Part shown: one piece after another, positions 1-9,242 of the stretch
How positions within the stretch are numbered: the stretch's first letter is position 1
How the letters are laid out: each line of letters opens with the position of its first letter
Source of the DNA: Candidatus Eiseniibacteriota bacterium
Lineage (GTDB): Bacteria; Eisenbacteria; RBG-16-71-46; CAIMUX01
Assembly: GCA_016712505.1 (NCBI GenBank)
Contig: JADJQY010000016.1
Span: 1-64,000, forward strand
Direction: 5' to 3'
Length of the DNA stretch: 64,000 bases
Made by a program: the position numbers and the translations under genes
Notes under the pieces: model-generated
The model's database searches: none
What the model was told of the DNA's origin: nothing
Seen by the model: the letters and a program-made list of their open reading frames with translations, nothing else

Positions 1-7
1 CCTCGCC

Positions 8-335
8 TCAGTCCACGATGGAACAGCTTGGCGCCGATCGCGGTGGAGGACCGATGCGGTTCGCCGTCGTCAGCGACCTGATAGCTCATTCCAGGCCCGA
101 GGGTGAAACTACGTCCGTCCTGCAGCTCGGTGTGCAGTTCTCCTCCAGGCACAGGAGGATGCCCTTTGCTGCACCAGTGGTCCGCGGCGTAGCCAGGGGT
201 ACTCGACCATCCGAACTCGGATCGTGCCGAACGATTGCGTTCGCATAAGCGATCCCAGTCTCGCCCCGGTGCTCGGTTTAGGGCCAACACGCTGACCCAG
301 ACGGTCGTGCCGAACGCGATTCCCAGCATCTGCAT
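8..335 (-). pseudogene. DHCW-motif cupin fold protein, frame broken
   Basis: Reading successive minus-strand frames rebuilds one small cupin: IAFGTT near the start, then TEHRGETGIAY, FGTIRVRMVEY, PGYAADHWCSKGH and PGMSYQVADDGEPHRSST, ending in a KLFIVD-like tail and TGA at 8-10. The D-H-[WC]-C segment and the GMSYQVAD/EPHRSS block are the signature of the DHCW cupin family, small beta-barrel proteins of unknown substrate. At least four 1-2 base indels separate the blocks (near 195, 240, 285 and just before the stop), so the sequence as given cannot make the protein. The start at 335 has GGAAAGAT upstream. It is the last gene of a minus-strand run with the AAA ATPase and DinB genes. Confidence 0.7.
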
Positions 336-398
336 GGGGATCTTTCCGGAATTGGGCCCTGGGTGGATGGGTGCGTGGTGGGGAGGCGATCCACGCTG

Positions 399-929
399 TC
401 AGCGCGACCCTTGACCCGGGCGTCCGCACCTTCCATCGAGATCCCATGGAACGGCCTGCCCTCGGGATTCCCAACCAGCCGCCGTAGTCGCCGCCCTCGA
501 ACGGTTGCTCGTGTCCCAGAATCGTGATCATGCTCAATAGCTGCCCCCGGTGGTGGGATCCATGGGTGATCAAGTGGAACACCTGCTCCAGGCGCCGATC
601 GATCCCGAGCAGGCCCGTTCGATGCGACTCCGTGGTCGCCGCAAGCCAGGACTGACCCACACGGGCGATCGTTCTCCCGATCGATTCCAGCGTCTCCGTC
701 TCGTCGTACGGTGTCCAGACCGGCGGTTCGATGACCGGCCCGACAGAGCCGCTCCACCCGTTCATCACGTCCACGATGTGGGAGATGGTCCGATGGGGAG
801 TGCGCAGACCGAACCCGAGATCACCTCTCAGTTCCGCCTCGGTCAGCCGGGAGAGAAACGCAACGGCCTGGCGATTGCACCACACCTCGTACTCACCAGG
901 TTCAGGATCGTGGCGGCGTAGCCGCTCAT
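399..929 (-). CDS. DinB/YfiT-family protein (copy 1), frame broken
   Basis: DinB-fold four-helix-bundle proteins are putative metal-dependent thiol transferases or hydrolases. The ATG at 929 has a strong GGAGGA site and begins MSGYAATILNLV; a missing base near 896 then shifts the reading to YEVWCNRQAVAFLSRL. The family pattern continues with TPHRTISHIVDVMNGW (first metal-site His), LEQVFHLITHGSHHRGQLLSMI (the HxxxH pair) and GGDYGGWLG. The 3' end is uncertain: a stop in the third frame at 399-401 is the best guess. The start lies a few bases after the AAA ATPase stop at 932-934, so the two genes look co-transcribed. Confidence 0.7.
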
Positions 930-931
930 GT

Positions 932-1530
932 TCACTCCTCCGTCTTCGAGGTTGGTGGGATCTGGGACTCGAGTGCGGAGAGGAGGTAGCTCACTCGCCC
1001 GGCGACCGAGACCCGTGGCACTTCGTGGACGTCATACCCCAGCGGCGGTACCAGCGGACGACGTCGGGGTACACCCGCTGCGCATGGTCGAACGCGTGGT
1101 CACGCTCCCGAGTCGTTGCAGTAGATCGCTTCCCGCGGGAGGAGGACGGGACCGTGGGTTCGAAGCGGTAGGCGCGAATCGCATGATTCAGGGCGTCGTT
1201 CGGCATCGGCTCCGCATTCGTGGAGCACGGCGATCGCCTCGAGAGCGCTCGGTCGAAGAAGGCCAGGGCGAGGTGGGCGGGGAGCGTGGCGTACTTCTCG
1301 CGTCACGGCGCAGGATCTCGCGAGCAAAGGTCGTGGGGTCAGGGCGAGGGTCTCTCCTCGCGCCAGCCGCTCGCGATGATCTCGCGCGCAGAGTCGGAGA
1401 CGACGAAGTGCCCCAGACGTCCGAGCGCGGTGAGGAGCGTGGTCTTCCCGCACCAGGGCCTCCGGTCAAGACGACGCGGCGCGCTGGAGCCGTGCGGCTG
1501 GTTTGGAGCAGGATGGGACCCGAGTCTCAC
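932..1530 (-). pseudogene. AAA family ATPase (AAA_28-like), frame broken
   Basis: The composite translation gives RRVVLTGGPGAG(K)TTLLTALGRLG (Walker A), VSDSAREIIA, FAREILRRD, LEAIAVLHECGA, LLPPREAIY, ERDHAFDHAQRVYPDVVRWY, and a tail GYDVHEVPRVSVAGRVSYLL before TGA at 932-934. This is the block order of small predicted ATPases of the AAA_28 kind. In Walker A the run GGGAAG appears to lack one A, which breaks the frame exactly at the catalytic Lys. At least three more shifts follow. The GTG at 1530 overlaps the stop of the upstream YCII gene (GTGA), and the end is followed within 3 bases by the DinB start, so this is the middle gene of a tight operon. Confidence 0.65.
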
Positions 1531-1828
1531 GTCCGCGGGAGTTCCCGGATCTCGATCGTTCCCCGGCCTCGAAGACAGGGTTTCCCGGCCAGCAGCTCGC
1601 GCGCCTGATCCCAGCTCTCCGCCCGGATCTTGATGAATCCGTCGATGTGGGTCGATACCGCCACCGACAGGCCGGACTTGTTCACGCAGATGCCAGCTCC
1701 GATCGCACTTCCGCCTTCGAAGTGCCCGGCGTGCTTCAGCCCCTGGATGTACCGCTCCCAGGCCTCGTCTTCGGCTCCGGCCGCCTGCTCCCGGCCGTCG
1801 GTGTGCATCAGGAACAGCAGTCGATCAT
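1527..1828 (-). CDS. YCII-related domain protein (copy 1)
   Basis: About 100 residues with the DGPF/YCII ferredoxin-like fold seen in small proteins often encoded near sigma factors or stress enzymes. Recognisable blocks are DRLLFLMHTDG, AWERYIQGLKHAGHFEGGSAIG, SGLSVAVSTHIDGFIKI, WDQARELLAGKP and GTIEIRELPRT, which is the usual C-terminus. The ATG at 1828 is one base out of phase with the domain, so either there is a frameshift directly after the start or an internal ATG at 1808 is used. The TGA at 1527-1529 overlaps the start of the AAA ATPase gene. No catalytic function is established for this family. Confidence 0.75.
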
Positions 1829-1918
1829 GGTCTACCCCTTCGGTCTGATCCGTCCCGCCGTCGGTAGCGGGTCCAGGTTCGAGCCGCGCGTTACGACGGG
1901 TGCTCGGTAAGGAGTCCG

Positions 1919-2462
1919 TCAGATGCTGCCCAGGATCTCGGTCAGTGCGCATTTCCTGGTGCAACCAGTAGAATACTGCGTTCGCGATCCGTCCGCATCC
2001 GTTCTCAGTTCGCCAGATTCGCATACCCGCCTTCGCAGCACCGGTGTGAGGCGGTATTCTCCGGGGCAGCCGTGGCCATCATGCGCTGGAAGGAAGATCC
2101 TCTGCGCCGTGGTGAAGTAGGCCCACGAGTGCTTCGGTGGCAAAGCCCCTGCCCCAATCTGAGCGTAGGTAGGCGTACTTGACCTCCGGCTCCTCCTGCC
2201 TCCGGGGTGAACGATCCCGCAGAATCCGATGCCCCTGGGGCTACGAGCCGCTCCACCGCGTACATCCCGTAGCCTCGCACTCTCGTAGTTGCGGCCCGTC
2301 ACCACCAACCACTGTCGGCACTCCTCGGGGGTGATCGGCTGACCACCCCTACCCAGCGCATCGCGTCGGCGTCGCCATACACCGCGAGCAGCGCCTCGTA
2401 GTCCGACTCCGCCAGCGGCGAACCGTGAGTCGGTCGGTCGAGAACACCAGATCAGACTGCAC
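1919..2462 (-). pseudogene. GNAT-family N-acetyltransferase (copy 1), frame broken
   Basis: Three frames combine into a RimJ/RimL-type acetyltransferase: QSDLVFSTDRLTVRRW at the N-terminus, then PITPEECRQWL, GIGFCGIVHPGG, a segment ending in DWGRGFATEAL that is the acetyl-CoA loop, MMATAAPENTASHR, and GMRIWRTENGCGRIANAVFYWL near the end. The GTG at 2462 is preceded by AGAGGAGG. Frame changes occur near 2400, 2270, 2160 and 2040. It is transcribed away from the ArsR gene across an AT-richer divergent spacer. The substrate is unknown. Confidence 0.65.
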
Positions 2463-2605
2463 TGCACCTCCTCTGATCCCGCCGGTCGCCGGATCTGTCG
2501 AAGCCCACGGCTGGTTTCCAACCATGGGGGTCAATCCAGCGAAACCGCGCTGGATCCGGGCGAAACTCGCTTGCCAAATTTTGTTGTCAAGGATAGTCTA
2601 GCCGC
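2463..2605. promoter_or_regulatory. Divergent promoter region between GNAT and ArsR genes
   Basis: The 143-bp spacer separates a minus-strand acetyltransferase from a plus-strand ArsR regulator. It includes a stretch at 2570-2600 that is clearly AT-richer than its surroundings (CAAATTTTGTTGTCAAGGAT). It probably holds both promoters and, by analogy with other ArsR genes, an operator. No exact -10/-35 pair or inverted repeat is convincing by eye. Confidence 0.35.
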
Positions 2606-3211
2606 ATGTTCGACATCCGTTATCGAAGATCCGGCGGCCCGCGACTGTAGCCCTGGAGCCGACCCGGAGTCGCCTTCTCTCCGAACTGGCCACGCCCGCT
2701 TCGGCCGCGACATTGGCCACGAGTGGGCCTGGCCCGCCAGAAGGTCAACTATCACCCGCACGTTCTGGAAGCGCACGGCCTCGTACGGCTCGCCGAGGAG
2801 CGAAAGTGGGGCGGGTTGACGGAACGTTTGCTCGTCGCGACGGCTGCTTCGTACGTCGTCTCACCGAGCGCCTCGGCCCGGTTGCGGTGGATCCGGATCG
2901 AGATGTCGACCAACTCTCGGCGGGCGTATCTCATCGCCCTGGGTGCGCGGGTCGTCCGGGAGGTCGGAGATCTCGATCGTCGCGCGAATGAGACGGGAAA
3001 GCGCCTGGCGACGCTGGCGGTCGATACCGAGGTTCGCTTCCAGTCGGCCGCGGACCGGGCGGCGTTCAGCCTCGAGCTCACCGCAGCGATCACCAAGCTC
3101 GTGTCGAAGTACCACCACGAATCGGCACCGGGGCCCGCGCACACCGCCTGGTGGTCGTCGCCCATCCGATGCCGCAGAAGTCCGAACCTGGGCGAGCGAT
3201 CACCAGCGTGA
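2606..3211 (+). pseudogene. ArsR-family HTH regulator, frame broken
   Basis: The composite reading runs MFDIR, VIEDPAA, ATVALEPTRSRLLSELATPASAATLA, LARQKVNYHPHVLEAHGLVRLAEERKWGG, then a long C-terminal part with VVREVGDLDRRANETGKRLATL and AAFSLELTAAITKLVSKYHHE. The middle is the winged helix of an ArsR repressor, with the recognition helix around RQKVNYH. At least three indels lie in the first 130 bases and near 2870-2910. The gene overlaps the downstream SRPBCC/AHSA1 gene, a common pairing in which an ArsR protein controls a START-like partner. The exact stop is uncertain. Confidence 0.65.
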
Positions 3212-3989
3212 AGAAGGAAGCATCGGGGCGTCGTTCCATCCAGGTGGAAGTCGAGGTCCCGGGGACGCCGGAGGAAGTCTGGCAGGCCATCGCGACCGGA
3301 CCGGGTATCTCCGCCTGGTTCGTGCCGGCCGAGTTCGAAGAGCGCGATGGAAAGCCGGTCGCGGTGAGCTTCAACTTCGGCCCCGGCATGGAGTCACGCT
3401 CCGTGGTGACGGCCTGGGATCCGCCGCGACTGTTCGCCAGGGAGGGCGCGGGCTGGGTCCCGGGCTCGCCGCCGATCGCGACCGAGTGGACCGTCGAGGC
3501 CCGGGCGGGGCGTCTGCGTGGTTCGTGGTGCAGAGCCTCTTCGCCAGCACAAACGACTGGGATGGGCAACTCGAGGGGACCGAGAACGGCTGGCCCGGTA
3601 TCTTCCGTGTCCTCCGGATCTACCTTACCCACTTCCGCGGTCAACGCTCGGCGTTCATGCAGTTCATGGCGCCCGTCGCGGGAACGCCTGCGGACGCCTG
3701 GGCAACCCTGACCACGGCGCTCGGGTTCAACGGCGCGGGCATCGGGGAGAAGTGGACCGTCCCCGCCGGCGTCCCGGCGATGGGCGGCGTGGTGGAGCAC
3801 ATCAACCCAAGCCCACCCGGCGCCCTCCTCCGTCTCGACAGCCCGGGACCCGGCACCGCAGCCCTGTACACCATCAAGTACGGCGCCACAGTCATGGCAA
3901 CGTTCTCCTTCTACCTCTACGGAGATCAATCGACCGAAGTCGCCGCCCGCGAGACACCACGGTGGCAGGCATGGCCCGGAGAGATTTGA
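3169..3989 (+). CDS. SRPBCC/AHSA1 (START-like) domain protein, one frame break
   Basis: The gene starts MPQKSEPGRAITSVKKE and then shows the family opening IQVEVEVPGTPEEVWQAI with GISAWFVPAEF, VAVSFNFGPGMES and a conserved EWTVEA. Near 3515 the frame shifts, and the protein continues FASTNDWDGQLEGTENGWPGIFRVLRIYL, GQRSAFMQFMAP and ALYTIKYG up to TGA at 3987-3989. SRPBCC proteins form a deep hydrophobic pocket; here the length (about 270 residues) suggests one START domain plus a second, related half. It lies directly behind the ArsR gene and is probably in the same transcript. The ligand is unknown. Confidence 0.7.
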
Positions 3990-4067
3990 TGGCGGGGGAT
4001 CCGGGGGCCGAAGGGTGAGGGGCTAGCGATCGCCACCGCAACCGTTCGTAGAAACGAACGCTCTGGC

Positions 4068-4129
4068 GCGGGCGCGCCGAGCCGACCGGAGATCGATTCG
4101 ATCGAGCCGAGGTCGGTCGGCGCGCCCGC
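4068..4129. terminator. Bidirectional hairpin terminator
   Basis: Two long arms, GCGGGCGCGCCGAGCCGACC at 4068-4087 and its near-complement at 4111-4129, flank a 23-base loop. The site lies between convergent genes (SRPBCC ending at 3989, GNAT ending at 4130), as expected for a shared terminator. There is no U-tract on either side, so intrinsic termination is inferred from structure and position only. Confidence 0.5.
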
Positions 4130-4636
4130 TCAGCGCAACCGATCTTCGGCCGCTGCGCGATCCCTGGTCAGTGGCTTCGTCCAGCGGGCAGTGACCTTCC
4201 CCGCGTCCATTTCAACTCCCGAAACCCTCCGCGAGGTAGAGCCGGCGCGCCGGCACATTTCCTGGAGTGGTACGAGACCAGGATCGACTCCCGGCCCCGT
4301 GCCGCTTCCGCCAAGATCCGAATGAGAGCTCGGACCGCGGCTCTTCCCATTCCGGCCCCTTGCGAGGCCGCGTCGATCAGCAGACGGTAGATCTTCCAGG
4401 TGCCGCTCGCCTGGTCGACCCCATACATCGCGAGCCCGATCACCCCGCTCGCCGACCGCAACGGCCAGCGGCCTCGCGTCGGGATAGAGCGCCGCCAGAG
4501 CCAGTGACGCGTCGACCGTGGGGATGAACGCCTGCTGATCCGGCCGCGCGCGCAGGGAGAGACAGCGCGCCCGAGTTGCGGCGTCGAGAACGATCAACCG
4601 GAGCTCTGAGTTTGCTCGACGCGGCGGAATGTTCAT
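4130..4636 (-). CDS. GNAT-family N-acetyltransferase (copy 2), frame broken
   Basis: The ATG at 4636 begins MNIPPRRANSELRLIVLDAATRARCLSL, followed by ALYPDARPLAV. After a shift near 4460 the acetyltransferase core appears: VIGLAMYGVD, TWKIYRLLIDAASQGAGMGRAAVRALI (the acetyl-CoA binding Q/R-x-x-G-x-G/A loop) and ILVSYH. It then returns to the first frame for VEMDAGKVTARWTKPL. The composite length is about 165 residues, normal for a spermidine/spermine-like GNAT. Substrate unknown. The stop abuts a terminator hairpin shared with the convergent SRPBCC gene. Confidence 0.65.
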   Translation of the reverse strand: MNIPPRRANSELRLIVLDAATRARCLSLRARPDQQAFIPTVDASLALAALYPDARPLAVAVGERGDRARDVWGRPGERHLEDLPSADRRGLARGRNGKSRGPSSHSDLGGSGTGPGVDPGLVPLQEMCRRAGSTSRRVSGVEMDAGKVTARWTKPLTRDRAAAEDRLR

Positions 4637-4703
4637 CTCGCACTCCAGAATCCCGAACTCCTTGTGGGCCGGGGGGCCGATCGCTGGCTCTCCTTCACCA
4701 GCG

Positions 4704-5233
4704 TCAACCACACCCTCCGCGGTCGTCCGGGTGCTTCACCCATGACGATTGATCCGGCGGCGCGGCGCGCATTTGCCAGGTGCCCCGGTGCATGTACCAG
4801 TGATCGGCGACGAACTGCAAGCAATCGCGGTAGGTGCCGAAGGTCGATTCGAATCCGGCGGGTGTTCTGGCGCCCGGTAGGTCGAGGTCGCCCTCGGAGA
4901 GGGTCGCCAGGATGGCGATCGTCTCCTCCCGCACCTTGCGGCACATCGCGAGAACCTCCTCGAACGGCGGAAACCGACTGGGGTCACCACTAGTGTCGGG
5001 ACCATCGAACATCTCTTCCCAGTGAGCCAATGGGTTCGCCTGACCGAGCATGAACGATCGGATGATCAACGACTCGATGTACGCCAGGTGCCCCAACGTC
5101 CACAGAGTGTGCCCGCCCCGTTCGGGGTCGGAAAAAACCAGCAATGGTCGCGCATCTCCTCGATCCGCACCAGGACTCGGTCAGCGCTCTTCCCCAGGTT
5201 CTGTCGGACAAGGTCGATGGACTGCATGGTCAT
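4704..5233 (-). CDS. DinB-family protein (copy 2), one frame break
   Basis: From ATG 5233 the reading is MTMQSIDLVRQNLGKSADRVLVRIEEM up to CWFFPTPNG. One indel near 5120 moves it to GGHTLWTLGHLAYIESLIIRSFMLG, with DLDLPGARTP, FGTYRDCLQFVADHWYMHRGTWQM and a short hydrophilic tail. Conserved metal-site histidines are visible in TLGHLA and in DHWYMHRG. This is the DinB superfamily, a damage-inducible four-helix fold whose members include bacillithiol or mycothiol S-transferases. It is not closely similar to the other two DinB copies of this window. Confidence 0.7.
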
Positions 5234-5338
5234 TCCTCACTGCAGCTGTGACGTGCGTTGCTCGGGTGGACGCCGTTCGGCGTGCGGAGCCGTCGCGCCA
5301 GTTCGCTCGATCGAGACCGCTACCCGAGCATACGAGGC

Positions 5339-6431
5339 TCACAGAGCTAGGTTGTAGGCGAGCGACGTGATCTCGAAGCGGCCATACGTCCACTCACCAG
5401 TGGGCTCGATCCAGTTCGCATCGCCGAGGGCGCCTACTCGAACTCCGTCGACCGAGCGATACCCGGAGATCGGGGTGGACCAGGTTGCGGCCTCGCGGCT
5501 GTGCGCTCGGTCGGAAGAGGAGAAGCCGACGAGATCACCTGCATCGTCGAACGTCAGGATCGCGGACACCGCAAATCCTGCATTGCGGAACGTGGCGCGC
5601 AACGTTCTGGTGTCGATTGGCTCGAAGGTGAACGGAAGATCCAGGACTGCCGCCGGCGCCATGACGACCAGCGTCGTTCATGATCGTGACCGTTTCGTCG
5701 TTCGTGATCTCCGCTCCCCCCTTGTCCACCACCGGCACCAGCCCGGCCACGCGCACTTGAAACGTTGCGGCGCCGTCGACGTAACGGTGGAACAGGTCCA
5801 TCGGAATGCCCGCGCGCACCGCTTTCATGTGAAACAGCCGGGCCGGATGAGCAAAGAAGGCGTACTCCGTCGCGGTGGCTTGCATCCAAGGGGAAGTTGC
5901 GCTGCTGCGCATCTGGGCCTTGAACGTCACGCAAAGGCTACGCACATGCGGTCGCCCAACGACCCCCATCCGTCGAAGATACTCCTGCATCAGGGGCGGC
6001 AGCGGCGCGAGATCGGCCTCGGTCACGAGGGGGGCGAGAGCCGTCTCTCCGGCAAGCAGAGCTCTGTGGTCACGATCGAAGCGTGACCGAAAACTCGATG
6101 GTCGCGTGTCCAAGGCGGTTACGAGCAGCGGGACCGCGATGATCAGGTTGGCGACAGTGCCAAGCCGTGCGTCGCCCCACGCCGTCAGGATCAGCCCCTG
6201 CGACAGCAGCACACCTGGCAGCGCCAGGTACCACCACCACGGCGCCCGTGCTGCCCATCCCACGGCAGCGACACCGAGGAGCACCGCTGAAACGAGCCAG
6301 CATACTCCGGCGGCGGGAGAGACGGGCGTCCGCATCTGACTGACCTGTGCCCATCCGAACGCCTTCGTCGGTCCCACCAAATGCATCAGGCCGTGCAGCA
6401 GCATGAACGCTGCGAAGGCGATGCGCACCAT
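5339..6431 (-). CDS. Membrane protein with DUF6544-like C-terminal domain, one frame break
   Basis: The first 130 residues contain about four hydrophobic helices (IAFAAFMLLHGLMHLVGP, GVCWLVSAVLLGVAAVGW, WWWYLALPGVLL, VANLIIAVPLLVTAL). A soluble domain follows, with PPLMQEYLRRMGVVGRPHVRSL, MQATATEYAFFAHPARLFHMK and AGIPMDLFHRYVDGAATFQVRVAG. A shift near 5660 leads to DLPFTFEPIDTRTLRATFRNAG, FDDAGDLVGFSS and TPISGYRSVDGVRVGALGDANW. This arrangement matches DUF6544/DUF6920 proteins, whose function is unknown. The ATG at 6431 is preceded by GGAGTGACC. Confidence 0.7.
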
Positions 6432-6607
6432 CGGTCACTCCTTGTGGGCAATGCCGTTCGAACGGCCGAGCCCACGTTACCGATCGAATGGTACCACCCA
6501 GGTAGCCAAGGCCCTCCTGTATTCGTGTTCAATCTGGTCCGTGGTCCGAATCGTAGCGCGGCTGGGCGATCTTCACTCTCGGCTCCGGCTCACCGCGGCG
6601 TGTTGGT

Positions 6608-6964
6608 TCACGTCGACACTCGAAGGGCTCTTGCAGCCACCCCCAACCGCCGGTCGAGCGTCCAGACCGCGGCGCGCGAAAGGAGGGCGGCAGAGAGTAG
6701 ATGCGCATCCACCCAACCGATACCCCGGCCGTGGAGAGGTGCTTCTTCGATCAAACGCCGAACCTCCTCGGTCTCTGCCACTTCTGCTTGGGGCAGTGAC
6801 TGAAGCAGGGTCAGGATCTCCCGGCGACTCTCGAGAGAGCCACAGGCCAACTCGCCGATGACATGGCTGGCACAGGACCTTGCTCTGATACAGGAGCGCG
6901 CGCAGCTCCTCGTTGCCCCGCCGAAGATGGTCCACCCACACCGACGTGTCGGCCAGGATCAGCT
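6608..6964 (-). CDS. vapC: VapC-type PIN-domain toxin, one frame break
   Basis: The composite sequence ILADTSVWVDHLRRGNEELRAL, then SHVIGELACGSLESRREIL after a single shift near 6865, then LHGRGIGWVDAHLLSAALLS and LWTLDRRL-like WTLDRRLGVAARAL, is a PIN ribonuclease of the VapC type. The four acidic positions are present: D in ADTS, E in GELACG, D in WVDAHLL and D in TLDRRL. It overlaps the end of the vapB gene (TGA 6959-6961), so translation is probably coupled; no ATG is available and the start is ambiguous. VapC toxins cleave tRNA or rRNA. Confidence 0.75.
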
Positions 6965-7159
6965 CGCCTGCTCGGTCCGCCGTCGTGGCACGGGTCGCAG
7001 CTTCCACTCGCTGCCCCCGAGGTCCGCCAGGCGCCGGGCGCTCTCAGCGGCGATCAGCGCTTCCAGCCCCAGACGAACGAGGGATGTCTTCTCGGTGATC
7101 CCGGTGAGCTTCGCTGCCCGTGCAAGCAGTGCGTCATCGATGTTCAGGGTTGTTTTCAT
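6959..7159 (-). CDS. vapB: VapB-type antitoxin (DUF2191-like)
   Basis: An intact 66-residue protein beginning MKTTLNIDDALLARAAKLTG, followed by EKTSLVRLGLEALIAAESARRLADLGG. The first strand plus helix-turn-helix is the ribbon-helix-helix DNA-binding domain of VapB antitoxins, and the rest would wrap the PIN toxin. It is the first gene of the pair and ends in a TGA that overlaps the toxin. The sequence just upstream contains TTGATACATATG over the start, a plausible autoregulatory operator. Confidence 0.8.
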   Translation of the reverse strand: MKTTLNIDDALLARAAKLTGITEKTSLVRLGLEALIAAESARRLADLGGSEWKLRPVPRRRTEQAS

Positions 7160-7347
7160 ATGTATCAATGTGGCTATTGCAGCCATACCGGTCAAGGCGC
7201 GATGACGGATCCCGCTGGCGTCGACCGCGCACTGGACCGCCCGCGTCGCGACCGGATGAACCGCTCCTTCAGGGCCAGGTTGATGACTCCTGACCCGCTC
7301 TCGCCAACTCCGCGAGTCGATCGATGCCGGCAGTCGGCGGCACCAGG

Positions 7348-7730
7348 CTACCTGTCGTGCGTCACGTCCGTGCGCCGTTCCGCGATGTGCCATAACACGC
7401 CCGCTGGGTCGACGATGTACGCGACCCGGAGCCCCCACGGCTGCATCGCCGGCGGCTTGGGTGCGGGCACGCCGAAGCGGTCCGGCAAGCTCAACTCTTC
7501 GATCCGAGCCCACCACGCATCGAGATCATCGACCATCAGCTGCATCATGAAATTCGCGGCCCACTCCTCCTGGAAGTACCTCTGCAGAATGAATCCCCGT
7601 TCCCGGCCCTGAATATGGCGACCTCGCTGTCCAGGGTCATGTCGACGCCCAGAGCCTCATAGAACCGATTGGACTGCTCGAAGTCCTTCGTGGGCAAGAA
7701 CGGGCGGGCGAGTTCGGTACCGGTGGGCAT
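7348..7730 (-). CDS. VOC/glyoxalase-fold protein (copy 1), one frame break
   Basis: From ATG 7730 it reads MPTGTELARPFLPTKDFEQSNRFYEALG, then MTLDSEVAIFRAGNGDSF. After an indel near 7590 it continues MMQLMVDDLDAWWARIEEL, APKPPAMQPWGLRVAYIVDPAGVLWHIAE. The paired beta-alpha-beta-beta-beta units, the PF-P-KD-E opening and the D-PAG-LWHI ending are those of vicinal oxygen chelate proteins such as bleomycin-resistance-like or glyoxalase-like proteins. About 127 residues is the normal length. No substrate can be named. Confidence 0.75.
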
Positions 7731-7785
7731 GCAGTGGGACCTCCTCAAGGTCTAGGTTCGTGGCGTAGCGTTCGTCTCTCTTTGC

Positions 7786-8753
7786 CTACCTGAGACGCGA
7801 CAGCCAGTGCAGGATGTTGAGCGCCAGCTGTCGATTGTCGTAACCGGGAGCGTTCATGCCGACGGGAAGGCCCTTCTTTGGGCGCTGTGCTCGCAGCATG
7901 CCTGCTTCGGCCAGAACGACCGCCCGCCCGGCGTCAATCTCGACCGCGATGCCTGGGCGCGGCCCGCAGCGGCGGTCGGTTCGCCATACTCCATGTGGAC
8001 GCGCACATCCCCTCCTGCCCGCTCCACGCGGGGCGGACCGGGGGGCCGCTCCGTGGCCTCGTCGGAAAGGGCGAGGAACGACACCGCCCCGCCAGGCCCA
8101 CGGATCGTCTGACCGGTGAACGTTAACACGCGCCTCACGTGCTCGGCCGAGTTTCGACCGCGGACGATCGGGTGGTCCCGAAGGAGTCCGTTCTCCACGG
8201 AGAAGATCAGATGACTGTCCCCGCGCTCGGGGTCGTGGTGGGTGAGATCTTGCGCCATGCCCGCCCCCATCTCGATGCCGAACCTCTGGGCAAGCGACGA
8301 TACGGCCGCCCCGTACGGCCAGTGGTCGGTGATGAGGAGCAGCGACCCGCCGGCACGAACCCATCGATCCACGAGGGCCCGCTCCGCTTCTGAGTACGCC
8401 GGCTCGTCGTTCGTGTCATTGGCCCCCCGCGCCAGCGCGAGGACGAGCACCGCGACTCCCTGCAAATCCCCCGGGCTGAGCGCCTGGTGCACGACCCGCA
8501 CGCTGTATCCATCGTTGCGGAGCAGATCTGCCAGCGGCTTGTAGCCCGACGTCGTGGTGTGAGTGTTGCGATGCCCCTCGTCGAACAGAATGACCGGTCC
8601 GTCCGCGGGATAGGCCGGATCACTGACCTGGCTATTGAATCTGGAATCGTATGGCTGTTCGCCACACCCGAGGACAATGAGGAGCGCGGCCGAAGCTAGG
8701 GCGACCTTGAGTCCGTCCATCGCCGTCGGTGGCCAGAATCGATTGCGGCTCAC
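7786..8753 (-). CDS. Lipoprotein with DUF4350-like domain, one frame break
   Basis: The GTG at 8753 gives a 29-residue lipoprotein signal ending in LLIVLGCGE, a lipobox with lipidated Cys. The mature part has VILFDEGHRNTHTTTSGYKPLADLL, GYSVRVVHQ, GVAVLVLALARG, EAERALVDRWVRAGGSLLLITDHWPYG and AQDLTHHDPERGDSHLIFS. This is the glutamine-amidotransferase-like fold of DUF4350/GldG-type proteins. Near 7950 the frame shifts, and GIAVEIDAGRAVVLAEAGML then LALNILHWLSRL finish the domain. The start overlaps the DoxX stop (GTGA), so both are co-translated. The Asn-His-rich DEGHRN site is conserved, but its function is unknown. Confidence 0.7.
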
Positions 8754-9178
8754 TTACTCGCTCCTCTCGGCGAGCGATGCTGGAGGCCGACCAGGATCAG
8801 GCAGGCGACCAGCAGCACGCTGTACTCCGCGCCATTCCTCCCCAGGCCGACGACCAACCACCCTTCCGGCAGGTGGACCAGGAAGATGCCGACGATGTAG
8901 ATGCCGGCGAACCCGAGCGACAGGGGGAAGACCAGGCGTCCGGCGGCGAAGAGCACCGACCCGAGTATCTCGACCGCCGTGATGGCTGCGGCAATCACCG
9001 GCCCCGGAGGAATCCCCTGCGACTGGAGCCAACCGCCGAACGGGACTACCCCTCCCGTGAGGAGCCGCGCCCAGCCATGCGCCGCGATGAGACCGGCGAG
9101 CAGAATGCGAAGGGCGAGCCAGGACCGATTGGAGCGTGCGCTCGCGGCGCCGGCCGGTCCGGGCGGAAGGTCAGTCAC
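8750..9178 (-). CDS. DoxX-family membrane protein
   Basis: A 142-residue protein with four predicted membrane helices: LALRILLAGLIAAHGWARLL, GPVIAAAITAVEILGSVLFA, PLSLGFAGIYIVGIFLVHL and SVLLVACLILVGL. The HGWARL segment in the first helix and the EILG motif in the second are typical of DoxX/SURF4-like quinone-linked or unknown membrane proteins. The GTG at 9178 has GGAGGCACAG upstream. The stop TGA overlaps the start of the following lipoprotein gene, which suggests that the two products act together at the envelope. Confidence 0.75.
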   Translation of the reverse strand: MTDLPPGPAGAASARSNRSWLALRILLAGLIAAHGWARLLTGGVVPFGGWLQSQGIPPGPVIAAAITAVEILGSVLFAAGRLVFPLSLGFAGIYIVGIFLVHLPEGWLVVGLGRNGAEYSVLLVACLILVGLQHRSPRGASK

Positions 9179-9242
9179 CTGTGCCTCCAATCCTCCGCTG
9201 AGAGGTGAGCTTCTGCGGGCGCACCGTGGGTCCGCCCCCTTC

